Below are positions 1 through 5,705 of a stretch of DNA of 7,819 nucleotides, piece by piece; the stretch's first letter is position 1; each line of letters opens with the position of its first letter. The notes beneath the pieces were generated by a model. It was given only the letters and a program-made list of their open reading frames with translations. It searched no databases and was not told where the DNA came from. The stretch covers positions 1 to 7,819 of the forward strand of contig NZ_JARVGN010000060.1 of the NCBI RefSeq assembly GCF_029762515.1. Reading direction: 5' to 3'. This DNA comes from Methanocalculus sp. (GTDB lineage: Archaea; Halobacteriota; Methanomicrobia; Methanomicrobiales; Methanocorpusculaceae). The position numbers and the translations under genes were made by a program.

Positions 1-230
1 AACCGGGTGAGGCACTGAAGAAGCATGCCACTCCGGTGGATGTCTTCTTCTATGTGCTTGAAGGAACCGGTGTTGTCGAGATCGGAGAGGAGAGGAAAGA
101 GGTTCTGAAGGATATGCTGGTTGAAAGCCCGGCAATGATCCCACACCGATGGATGAATGAGAGCAGGGAGATCTTCAGGGTGCTTGTTGTGAAGATCCCA
201 CGCCCCACCACTGAAACAAAACTGCTCTGA
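1..230 (+). CDS. Cupin-domain protein, 3' part only
   Basis: The frame is open from the left edge (first whole codon at position 3) to TGA at 228-230, giving about 75 C-terminal residues. The GTG at 36 is in frame but is probably internal, because cupin-like sequence (PGEALKKH) continues upstream of it. What is seen is the small single-domain beta-barrel pattern: a histidine, then FFYVLEGTG, VEIGEE and a late SPAMIPHRWMN block that matches cupin motif 2 with its conserved His and Asn. Cupin motif 1 normally has HxH plus Glu; here only the first His is clear (HAT), so the metal site seems reduced. The protein is cytoplasmic, with no signal or membrane segment in the visible part. Ligand and reaction cannot be told. 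It ends in a basic, proline-containing tail and converges on the Cache gene with a 34-base gap. The family call is fairly secure; the function is unknown. Confidence 0.85.
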   Translation, partial: PGEALKKHATPVDVFFYVLEGTGVVEIGEERKEVLKDMLVESPAMIPHRWMNESREIFRVLVVKIPRPTTETKLL

Positions 231-257
231 TCTTATTTATCCCCACTCTTACTTCTC
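231..257 (+). terminator. Possible oligo-T terminator of the cupin gene
   Basis: The short convergent gap begins directly after the cupin TGA with a pyrimidine-rich, T-rich stretch (TCTTATTTAT, then TCTTACTTCTCTTT). Archaeal termination commonly uses U-rich tracts without a stable hairpin. The tract is interrupted by C and A, so this is a weak call. Confidence 0.3.
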
Positions 258-264
258 TTTCAAC

Positions 265-1887
265 CTAAAACTCCTTGAAAACCAGCAGTCTCCAATCGGT
301 TCCATGGAGGGAGACGGTATCCCAGACGACATGTTTCTTCACTCCGGAGAGACCGATGATAGCTGCTCCTTTTGGTTCGGTCAGTATACGGGATCTGAAA
401 TGCCCCACATCCGGGAAGATTTCATATCCCGGATCCGGGAAGATCATCGCCCCAATCTCCTTTGGATCTTCTGCATAGAGGACTGTGCCATCCACCTGAA
501 TCGCCCGTGCCGAGTGTGGCGATCCGATTTCCGCCTTCTCTGCTGCCCCGCCGAGAAGAACTGACGGAAGAATGATCGCGGAGATACCACCTGCAATTCT
601 GCCATCAGCAGTTACAACCGGATAGGCGATTGAGACTCCATCCTGCCCCTCAACGGTATGGAGCAGATGTGAGAGTACCGGCTTCTTCTCATCCAGTATA
701 ACACGGATATGTGGCTGGGCTGAGATATCCGCCCCGATAGCCGATGCATATGCTTCGGGATAGACATCAATGATCCGGCCTTCGGAATCTAACGAGACAA
801 CATCATAAACCGCTTCCGAGGTGCCGGCGACATACGCGAGCACCTCATGGGTGGAGGGGGCATCAAGCCCGACAGCGCTTGCATGGGCTCCTGCAAGCAG
901 CACCTCGTTATCGAGGTAATTCAGCTTTGCTTCTGTCTCTTCATGATACCGGGAGAGGAGAGCCTGCATCACGATCTCATCTGAAAACGTCCCTTCACCC
1001 ATATAGTAGATGCCAGCTCCAATCCAGTAGGTATCATCCACCATCCTGACATAGCTCACTTTTGGTTCAAGCTGCATCCCTCTCCCGGGGTTTGGATAAT
1101 GGTAATAGATGAAACCGCCGCCAAGCCGGGAGAGGGCGATCTCGATACGCGTTACATTCAACCCATGGTGATCGGTGAGATCGAGCATGCTTGTCCCGAG
1201 AAGCTCGGGCTGGTAGGGGAGGGCAAGCGCAATTCCATCCACATCAAGGGCATAGATGTAGAGATCACCCCGGACATAGGGGCCTTTGAGATCATTGAAG
1301 GTGGCAAGCGCCTCCTCTTTCCCGACACGCTCTGCATAGAGTGCGGCATCGTCAACGAAATCGGCAAGGGACGCTGTCACTTCCGGATCCGGCATCATCG
1401 TATCATCTGCGGAATAGAGACCTGATCCAAGCACCCATCCATCACCGCCTTTCATCACATAGCTGATCTTGGGTTCCACGGCAAAGCCATGTGTTGGGTT
1501 TGCGTAGAGATAGCTGACAAAACCACCACCTGCAAGACCGGTTTCTATAATTTCCCTGATGAAATAGCGGCCCTCTGCATCCTGGAGATCAGAGCGGCTG
1601 GTTCCTATCTGGTCTGGTTCAAAGGGAAGGGCAAGTGTGGTGCCATCCTTTTCATAGGCAAAGATATAGAGATCTCCTTTCACAAATGGTCCACCCGGAT
1701 CATTGAAGGCGAGGAGTGCAGCCTCTTTCCCATGCATGTCAGCATACTCAAATGCGGTCTGTACAAACGCCACCATCTCTTTTGGGGATGCATCAGACAC
1801 CACTTCCGGTTCAGAATCAGAAAGGCAGCCCGTTACAGAGATCAGAAGAAGAAGACAAAGTCCAACAATATAAAAACCCTTTTGCAT
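265..1887 (-). CDS. Multi-Cache-domain lipoprotein (extracellular ligand sensor without a visible output domain)
   Basis: 540 residues, ATG start, TAG stop. The N-terminus is a lipoprotein signal: MQKG, a hydrophobic run and the lipobox VTGC, with Cys21 as predicted lipidated residue, so the protein should sit outside the cell on a lipid anchor. Residues 41-158 and 177-294 are tandem copies of one Cache-like unit, aligning without gaps at an offset of 136 residues with about 57 of 118 positions identical by hand count; shared blocks include GDLYI, LALP, GTS, GGGF and EPK.SYV. Residues about 315-540 form a third, different region with double-Cache features (YDVVSLDSEGRI, ISAQPH, VSIAYPVVTADGR, GTDWRLLVF). 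Cache domains normally bind small ligands such as amino or organic acids in chemoreceptors and histidine kinases; here there is no second membrane segment, HAMP, kinase or methyl-accepting region. It follows the META lipoprotein gene after 51 bases. No convincing Shine-Dalgarno or box A is seen directly upstream, so readthrough from META is possible. The ligand is unknown. Confidence 0.88.
   Translation of the reverse strand: MQKGFYIVGLCLLLLISVTGCLSDSEPEVVSDASPKEMVAFVQTAFEYADMHGKEAALLAFNDPGGPFVKGDLYIFAYEKDGTTLALPFEPDQIGTSRSDLQDAEGRYFIREIIETGLAGGGFVSYLYANPTHGFAVEPKISYVMKGGDGWVLGSGLYSADDTMMPDPEVTASLADFVDDAALYAERVGKEEALATFNDLKGPYVRGDLYIYALDVDGIALALPYQPELLGTSMLDLTDHHGLNVTRIEIALSRLGGGFIYYHYPNPGRGMQLEPKVSYVRMVDDTYWIGAGIYYMGEGTFSDEIVMQALLSRYHEETEAKLNYLDNEVLLAGAHASAVGLDAPSTHEVLAYVAGTSEAVYDVVSLDSEGRIIDVYPEAYASAIGADISAQPHIRVILDEKKPVLSHLLHTVEGQDGVSIAYPVVTADGRIAGGISAIILPSVLLGGAAEKAEIGSPHSARAIQVDGTVLYAEDPKEIGAMIFPDPGYEIFPDVGHFRSRILTEPKGAAIIGLSGVKKHVVWDTVSLHGTDWRLLVFKEF
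1006..1767 (-). repeat. Internal tandem duplication encoding two Cache-like units
   Basis: Codons 41-158 (bases 1414-1767) and codons 177-294 (bases 1006-1359) of the Cache lipoprotein encode homologous units at an exact 408-base offset without gaps. The protein similarity is clear (roughly half of positions identical by hand count), while the DNA has diverged, so the duplication is old and retained, not recent or slipping. Confidence 0.85.
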
Positions 1888-1913
1888 AACAGATGATAGT
1901 TCATCGGAGAAGG

Positions 1914-1925
1914 GAAAAAAGGTTT
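1914..1925 (-). terminator. Possible oligo-T terminator after the META lipoprotein gene
   Basis: On the minus strand a run of six T (1915-1920), followed by CCC, lies about 20 bases after the META stop codon and about 28 bases before the Cache start. A run of this kind can act as an archaeal intrinsic terminator, perhaps a partial one. No hairpin is evident. It argues against the two lipoprotein genes being strictly co-transcribed, but no clear box A was seen for the Cache gene, so leaky readthrough is an alternative. Confidence 0.4.
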
Positions 1926-1938
1926 CTTTTCTGATGAA

Positions 1939-2361
1939 TCACCGCATCTTTCCGGCAACCAGGATCTCCCGGCCACCTGCCCCGTACATCATCAGGATAT
2001 CGCCATCAATCTGGTACGAGCGAACCTGTTCAAGCAGGAAGAGAAAACGACCCTCCTGTTCCATAACACCCTCATCAGGGCAGTACATCAGGGTAGAGAC
2101 AGGCGATCTGAAGGCAATCTCTGTTTCACTGGCACGATACTCAGCAGAATAGCTGTTGCATCCGGCAGTTCCACTGGCTTTGCCATCTTCTGAGAAATGG
2201 AGGGTGGCATACGTATCTGCCCGCACCATCTCACCGTCATTGCCCTCATAGGCAACAAGTGTCCATGATGTCCCCGACAATCCGCCTGTCACCATGGAGC
2301 AGCCAGCGGTGACAAGAACGGCTGCGAGGAGAATGGCGACTATGAAGAAACCTGATCTCAT
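1939..2361 (-). CDS. META-domain (HslJ-like) lipoprotein
   Basis: 140 residues, ATG start, TGA stop. The signal sequence MRSGFFIVAILLAAVLVTAG ends in the lipobox TAGC (Cys21), predicting a lipid-anchored extracellular protein. Residues about 28-138 match the META/HslJ domain: the opening GTSWTLVAYEG, a central GTAGCNSYSAEY, then STLMYCPDE, a VMEQEGRFLFLLE helix and the closing beta hairpin (YQIDGDILMMY). The length is normal for a single META domain plus signal. The E. coli relative HslJ is a heat-inducible outer-membrane lipoprotein linked to novobiocin resistance; the molecular role of the domain is not established. Cys68 and Cys94 sit in the two most conserved blocks and could pair outside the cell (inference). 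The gene lies between the PAS regulator and the Cache lipoprotein on the same strand. No Shine-Dalgarno is visible (the preceding bases are pyrimidine-rich); a box A 26 bases upstream of the ATG suggests a leaderless mRNA. Confidence 0.9.
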   Translation of the reverse strand: MRSGFFIVAILLAAVLVTAGCSMVTGGLSGTSWTLVAYEGNDGEMVRADTYATLHFSEDGKASGTAGCNSYSAEYRASETEIAFRSPVSTLMYCPDEGVMEQEGRFLFLLEQVRSYQIDGDILMMYGAGGREILVAGKMR

Positions 2362-2383
2362 GCAGGAGAGATTGGAGGGGGAG

Positions 2384-2390
2384 AATATAA
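2384..2390 (-). promoter_or_regulatory. Box A (TATA) of the META lipoprotein gene
   Basis: The minus strand reads TTATATT, centred about 26 bases before the A of the META ATG at 2361. Archaeal transcription typically starts about 25-27 bases after the box A centre, so the start would coincide with the start codon. This fits the lack of any ribosome binding site and supports the ATG choice. Confidence 0.55.
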
Positions 2391-2406
2391 CCGTTCACAT
2401 CTATGT

Positions 2407-2415
2407 AAAACAAAA
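2407..2415 (-). terminator. Possible terminator of the HTH-PAS gene
   Basis: On the minus strand the sequence TTTTGTTTT starts 22 bases after the TAA stop of the HTH-PAS gene. This is an interrupted oligo-T tract lying just ahead of the META promoter. Together they suggest that the HTH-PAS gene ends its transcript here and the META gene begins a new one. Confidence 0.45.
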
Positions 2416-2437
2416 CCTGCCTGATAAGAGAAGAGGA

Positions 2438-4213
2438 TTAAGAACCCTGCTCATCTGCAAGGAGCCGGTCAAGCACCGACTTGCATCGCCTGAGTTCCTC
2501 CTCACTCTCTACCTGGCGCGTGACATCAAGCCCGGTGCTGATGATATGGGTAACTGCTCCATCATCATCGCAGATAACCGAATTCGACCAGTCAATTATT
2601 ATGGGAGTCTGATCCCTGCGTGTCAATTTGCCCCGTATACGTGAAACACGCCTTGTATCAACCAGTGTTTGGATATGGGCACGGACACCCTTGATCATAT
2701 CCGGAGAGGTGAACATCTCCCAGATATACTTCCCGAGAACTTCCTCTTCACGGTACCCGATCAGCTCTTCCGATCTCCGGTTGAACCGGAGGATCCGGCC
2801 TTTTGGATCGAGAACAAATATGGCAGCATCCACGGTGGCAAGGATCGTATCAGAGAGATCCCTCTCTTTCAGAACCTTCAATCCCGCCTCCATCCATTCG
2901 ATAGCAAACCCGATCTTTTCGGCGAACATGGAGAAGAGCTGCTCTTTGCCCTCATAATACCCGGGCTCCTCGTCCCTCCCGCCAAAACCAACCTCAAATG
3001 ATCCGACCTCTTCTCCGTTTGCATGGATTGGCTTTGAGAAGACAAAGGGAAGTCCTTCTGGAATTCCGCTCTCATAGAGATCATCCCCGTGGGTAATCCG
3101 AACCCCGGTGGGACCCCGTTTCGACCAGCATTTCCCAACCACCCTGACAAGTTCATGGAGAAGTGCAGGGAGTGACATCTCGGAGTTGATTGTCCCTGAA
3201 AACCGCTGGATGCACTCGATCTCCTGGAAACTTCGTTCAAGCCGGTCCTTTTGCGAGAGGAGGGCAAGCTCCATCTCTTTTCGATCGGAGATGTCATTGC
3301 CGACCGACAGAACACCGATTACTTCACCCTCATCACTTCTGATCGCCCGGTTCGACCATCGAACCCAGACGAGGCGGCCATCTTTCGTGATATTGGCGTT
3401 TTCATTCCGCCTGTATGAATCGGTATCAGTGCAGACCTTACCGATCATCTCTTTCAGATCACGGCCGGAGAGCTCCTCGGGGGGAACGATCGTCCCGATC
3501 ACATTTCTGCCAAGCACCTCTTCTTTCCGATATCCGAAGAATGTCTCGGCAAACTCATTAAAGAAGAGTATATTGCCATTTTTATCAAGTTTGAGGATGA
3601 TTGCATCGGCCATCTCCACAAGCTCACGATATTGTTGTTCCCGCTCCCTGAGCTCATCGATCATACGGACTTCTTCTGTAATATCCACCATGACAATGAC
3701 ATACACCGCCTGATGCGCCTCATCAACCGATGGGATGATATGAATATGGAGATGAATAACCTCCCCTCCATCCAGATGAAGGGGATATTCAAGCACCTGC
3801 TCGGAATCGCCAATTTTCCCCTCAAGTACTGACAGAAGATCGAACACACCGGGATCGGCAACCTCCACATACCTGAGATCCTGGCCTACCAGATCGCCGC
3901 TTTGTTTCCCCATGAGTTCAAGGCAGGCATCGTTGATCACGAGAAGACGGAGATCAGAATCCAGAATCATGATCCGTTCATTCATTTTTGATATGAGTGA
4001 TGCGAGAGGTACGCGATATGCTGGCGAATAGATCTTGGCTTTCCCAAACATCCTCATCTCGACAAGCCCTGCCGCATACATGCCATCGAGATACCGTCCG
4101 GTCGAGTGCTTATTTTTCCCAAGTGCCTGCGCTATCTCGGTAACGCTCATACCATTCGGATGTTTCCTGAGAAGTTCGCGGATTTCGATATATTCATCCC
4201 GGAGAGGTTCCAT
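2438..4213 (-). CDS. Winged-helix DNA-binding protein with three PAS domains and a GAF-like domain
   Basis: 591 residues, ATG start, TAA stop, no signal peptide or membrane segment: a cytoplasmic sensor-regulator. Domains seen in order: winged helix-turn-helix at about 5-66 (MSVTEIAQALGKNKHSTGRY as helix-turn-helix, then EMRMFGKAKIY as wing); PAS1 about 72-180, ending in VDITEE; PAS2 about 190-312, with FFNEFAETFFGYRKEEVLG and VGNDISDRKEME; a GAF-like region about 325-445; PAS3 about 452-567, with FNRRSEELIGYREEEVLG and GLDVTRQ; then a short charged helix. There is no histidine kinase, ATPase, GGDEF or receiver domain, so the likely output is DNA binding (inference): a one-component regulator tuned by ligand or redox sensing. 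A HLHIH cluster at 154-158 in PAS1 could bind a metal or haem, but this is not shown. It is transcribed divergently from the surface-protein/exporter pair, sharing a 166-base promoter region. A box A about 27 bases before the ATG suggests a leaderless transcript. An N-terminal HTH fused to PAS domains is a known architecture in Methanomicrobiales but targets are uncharacterised. Confidence 0.9.
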   Translation of the reverse strand: MEPLRDEYIEIRELLRKHPNGMSVTEIAQALGKNKHSTGRYLDGMYAAGLVEMRMFGKAKIYSPAYRVPLASLISKMNERIMILDSDLRLLVINDACLELMGKQSGDLVGQDLRYVEVADPGVFDLLSVLEGKIGDSEQVLEYPLHLDGGEVIHLHIHIIPSVDEAHQAVYVIVMVDITEEVRMIDELREREQQYRELVEMADAIILKLDKNGNILFFNEFAETFFGYRKEEVLGRNVIGTIVPPEELSGRDLKEMIGKVCTDTDSYRRNENANITKDGRLVWVRWSNRAIRSDEGEVIGVLSVGNDISDRKEMELALLSQKDRLERSFQEIECIQRFSGTINSEMSLPALLHELVRVVGKCWSKRGPTGVRITHGDDLYESGIPEGLPFVFSKPIHANGEEVGSFEVGFGGRDEEPGYYEGKEQLFSMFAEKIGFAIEWMEAGLKVLKERDLSDTILATVDAAIFVLDPKGRILRFNRRSEELIGYREEEVLGKYIWEMFTSPDMIKGVRAHIQTLVDTRRVSRIRGKLTRRDQTPIIIDWSNSVICDDDGAVTHIISTGLDVTRQVESEEELRRCKSVLDRLLADEQGS

Positions 4214-4236
4214 TGAGTATCTCTATTAGCACTTAA

Positions 4237-4250
4237 TATTTAAATATATT
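4237..4250 (-). promoter_or_regulatory. Box A (TATA) of the HTH-PAS gene
   Basis: The minus strand contains TTTAAATA (4237-4244) inside a longer AT tract that starts with AATATAT. The centre of TTTAAATA lies 27-28 bases before the ATG at 4213, placing the predicted transcription start at or within a few bases of the start codon. The AT tract offers alternative registers, which would leave a leader of about 7 bases at most. Confidence 0.6.
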
Positions 4251-4294
4251 TACAATAGGTATCACTTGAAAAGACAATAATGAAATATTACCTC

Positions 4295-4304
4295 CACAAT
4301 TGTG
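4295..4304. promoter_or_regulatory. Perfect palindrome CACAATTGTG
   Basis: A 10-base perfect inverted repeat without spacer in the divergent intergenic region, ending 16 bases before the box A of the surface-protein gene. It contains the third ACAAT motif and its mirror. A dimeric regulator or an activator acting next to the TFB/TBP site is possible; a perfect 10-base palindrome alone is only suggestive. Confidence 0.35.
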
Positions 4305-4320
4305 ACATATGAAGAGAGTG

Positions 4321-4328
4321 TTTAAATA
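4321..4328 (+). promoter_or_regulatory. Box A (TATA) of the surface-protein/exporter operon
   Basis: TTTAAATA matches the archaeal box A consensus closely. A start about 25 bases downstream, near 4350, would leave a leader of about 30 bases before the ATG at 4380. This is the only good plus-strand promoter in the region and probably serves both downstream genes. Confidence 0.6.
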
Positions 4329-4369
4329 CAATAAGACGCAACCAGTACTATTCAAAGATAATAGATATT

Positions 4370-4373
4370 GGTG
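4370..4373 (+). promoter_or_regulatory. Short Shine-Dalgarno (GGTG) deciding the start at 4380
   Basis: GGTG can pair with the CACC of the archaeal 16S rRNA 3' end and stands 6 bases before the ATG at 4380. This favours that ATG over the in-frame TTG at 4368 and GTG at 4371, which overlap or lie inside the site. The match is only four bases. Confidence 0.4.
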
Positions 4374-4379
4374 CAATCA

Positions 4380-5675
4380 ATGAACCAGAACCATCACATT
4401 CATAGAAACTGCCTCAGGGGGATTCTTATTCTCTCTCTGATACTGGCAGCCATCATCACACCGGCAATAGCCGGTGAGAAGTATCTCTACGGATCCCCCG
4501 ATCTCAGGGTCGCAATCACCGGGACAAACGAATTTTATCCGGGCGAAGAGGCAACTGCCACCATCAGGGTTGAAAATACCGGACTGACCATCATCAAGAT
4601 CGTACGGAGCGAGATCATCTCACGGGATGATCGCCCAGATACCGCAAAGATGGCAGTCGTAAGCCTTGCACCAGGAGATGCGCCACTCACCATTAAGACC
4701 GATCCACAGATGATCGGGGACATCACCGGAGGTGAAAGCACCACCGCATCCTTTACCATACAGTTTGATGAGGATGCCAGAGCCGGAACCTATACCATAC
4801 CGGTCAGCATCGAATACACCTACCTCTCAAGTGCTGAACAGCATGGAGATGACTTCATCAGGTACTATTACAATAAAAAAGTGGTCCATGCAGAGCTCCA
4901 GGTTGTCGTAAAACCGGATGTCAGGATCCTCGTCACCGATATACAGACTGATTCAATTAATGTCGGCACTGAAGGGTATATCACGCTGACTGTCCGGAAT
5001 ACCGGGTCCGAAGATGCCCGATCCGCAACTCTCAAGATCGATCGGAGCGGAACAAGCCCGCTCATCCCGACTGATGGCAGTGCGTTTATCGGAGATTTCC
5101 CTGCAGGATCGACCGTTACCCGGACATTCAAGGTTGCCGTATCAACAAACGCCGAACCTCGCGACTATCCCCTCTCTGTCTATGCAGAATATAAGGACAG
5201 GAACGGCCAGATGCAAACATCAGAACCACGAACATTCGGAGTGAATACGGGGGGCAAGATCGAATTTACCGCCATCTCCCCCCCGGCTGTTGTCAGCCCC
5301 GGCCAGAAGACCGTCATCGATGTCGAATACAAAAATATCGGTGATGCACAGGTTTACCGGGCAACCGCACGGATATCGGCAGTCGATCCCTTCACTTCAA
5401 ATGACGATACCGCATACCTCGGGGACCTTGCCCCCGGAGAGACGAAGATCGCACGATTCATCCTGAATGTCGACTCGGGTGCAACCGAGAAGATCTATGG
5501 TCTTGACTCAGAGATCAGGTACCGGGACGCACTTGACAATACCCAGATATCTAAGACAATGAAGGTTGAGGTGGAAGTTGTTCCGCGTGAGGGATCAATT
5601 CCACCAGTACTGATTGGAGCCATCCTGATTGTTGTGATCGGTGCAGGGTACTGGTACTACCGGAAACGGCAATAA
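4380..5675 (+). CDS. Secreted, C-terminally membrane-anchored beta-domain protein (COG1361/S-layer-like, CARDB-type repeats)
   Basis: 431 residues from the ATG at 4380, TAA stop. The N-terminus is a classical signal peptide: basic region, LRGILILSLILAAI, then TPAIA with likely cleavage before GEKYLYG. Three beta-sandwich units follow at about 40-178, 180-290 and 292-402. Each opens with an F/I-x-P-G or V-G-T type strand and contains the V-N-T-G / K-N-I-G turn and a GDxxPGxT/GDLAPGET block, typical of CARDB/NEW3-like adhesion domains in archaeal COG1361 proteins. The C-terminus has one membrane helix (about 408-425) and a basic YRKRQ tail on the cytoplasmic side. It should therefore project from the membrane into the space under or around the S-layer; no S-layer lattice role is shown. 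The exporter gene follows after 30 bases with its own Shine-Dalgarno, so the two form a likely operon. A role as extracellular partner of the exporter is inferred from this pairing only. Confidence 0.88.
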   Translation: MNQNHHIHRNCLRGILILSLILAAIITPAIAGEKYLYGSPDLRVAITGTNEFYPGEEATATIRVENTGLTIIKIVRSEIISRDDRPDTAKMAVVSLAPGDAPLTIKTDPQMIGDITGGESTTASFTIQFDEDARAGTYTIPVSIEYTYLSSAEQHGDDFIRYYYNKKVVHAELQVVVKPDVRILVTDIQTDSINVGTEGYITLTVRNTGSEDARSATLKIDRSGTSPLIPTDGSAFIGDFPAGSTVTRTFKVAVSTNAEPRDYPLSVYAEYKDRNGQMQTSEPRTFGVNTGGKIEFTAISPPAVVSPGQKTVIDVEYKNIGDAQVYRATARISAVDPFTSNDDTAYLGDLAPGETKIARFILNVDSGATEKIYGLDSEIRYRDALDNTQISKTMKVEVEVVPREGSIPPVLIGAILIVVIGAGYWYYRKRQ

Positions 5676-5680
5676 TCACC

Positions 5681-5687
5681 TTTTTTT
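5681..5687 (+). terminator. T7 run between surface-protein and exporter genes, possible attenuator
   Basis: Seven consecutive T lie 5 bases after the TAA of the surface-protein gene and directly before the exporter's Shine-Dalgarno. In archaea such a run can stop a fraction of transcripts, which would lower exporter mRNA relative to its partner. It may equally be a simple AT-rich spacer. Confidence 0.35.
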
Positions 5688-5693
5688 AAGGAG
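5688..5693 (+). promoter_or_regulatory. Shine-Dalgarno AAGGAG of the exporter gene
   Basis: AAGGAG matches the archaeal anti-Shine-Dalgarno well but leaves 12 bases to the ATG at 5706, longer than usual. No nearer in-frame ATG, GTG or TTG exists between them, and the protein from 5706 begins with a normal exporter N-terminus, so this start is preferred. Confidence 0.65.
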
Positions 5694-5705
5694 ACGACTG
5701 CCACC

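Larger units (their letters stand above)
4252..4333. promoter_or_regulatory. Four phased ACAAT motifs, candidate regulator-binding sites
   Basis: ACAAT begins at 4252, 4274, 4296 and 4328 on the plus strand; three of the four read ACAATA. The spacings of 22, 22 and 32 bases are close to two, two and three turns of B-DNA, so all four would lie on nearly the same helix face. The first site abuts the box A of the HTH-PAS gene and the last overlaps the end of the box A of the surface-protein gene. They could be operator half-sites for the divergently encoded winged-helix protein. Short motifs in AT-rich DNA can also recur by chance, so this remains a candidate. Confidence 0.35.

Noticed and set aside
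409..444. 12-base direct repeat ATCCGGGAAGAT at 409-420 and 433-444
   Set aside because: It lies in frame in the Cache gene (24-base offset) and encodes the local repeat IFPD...IFPD; best seen as a coding coincidence and not a regulatory or mobile repeat.
1489..1896. Plus-strand open frame of 135 codons opposite the Cache lipoprotein
   Set aside because: Cys/Lys-rich composition without domain logic, antisense to the signal peptide and first Cache unit.
2878..3315. Minus-strand open frame of 145 codons in another frame of the HTH-PAS gene
   Set aside because: Overlaps the GAF-like coding region in the same strand and has no recognisable domain; a shadow frame.
3108..3713. Plus-strand open frame of 201 codons opposite the HTH-PAS gene
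   Set aside because: It is Ser/Arg-rich, low-complexity in feel and fully antisense to a gene with clear PAS domains; no start signal or family resemblance.
4257..4293. Inverted repeat AGGTA ... TACCT around the second ACAAT site
   Set aside because: Arms of five bases with a 27-base spacer are too short and too far apart to claim as structure or operator.
4368..4379. In-frame TTG and GTG starts upstream of the ATG of the surface protein
   Set aside because: They would overlap the GGTG ribosome site and add only four residues before the basic signal-peptide region; the ATG at 4380 fits better.
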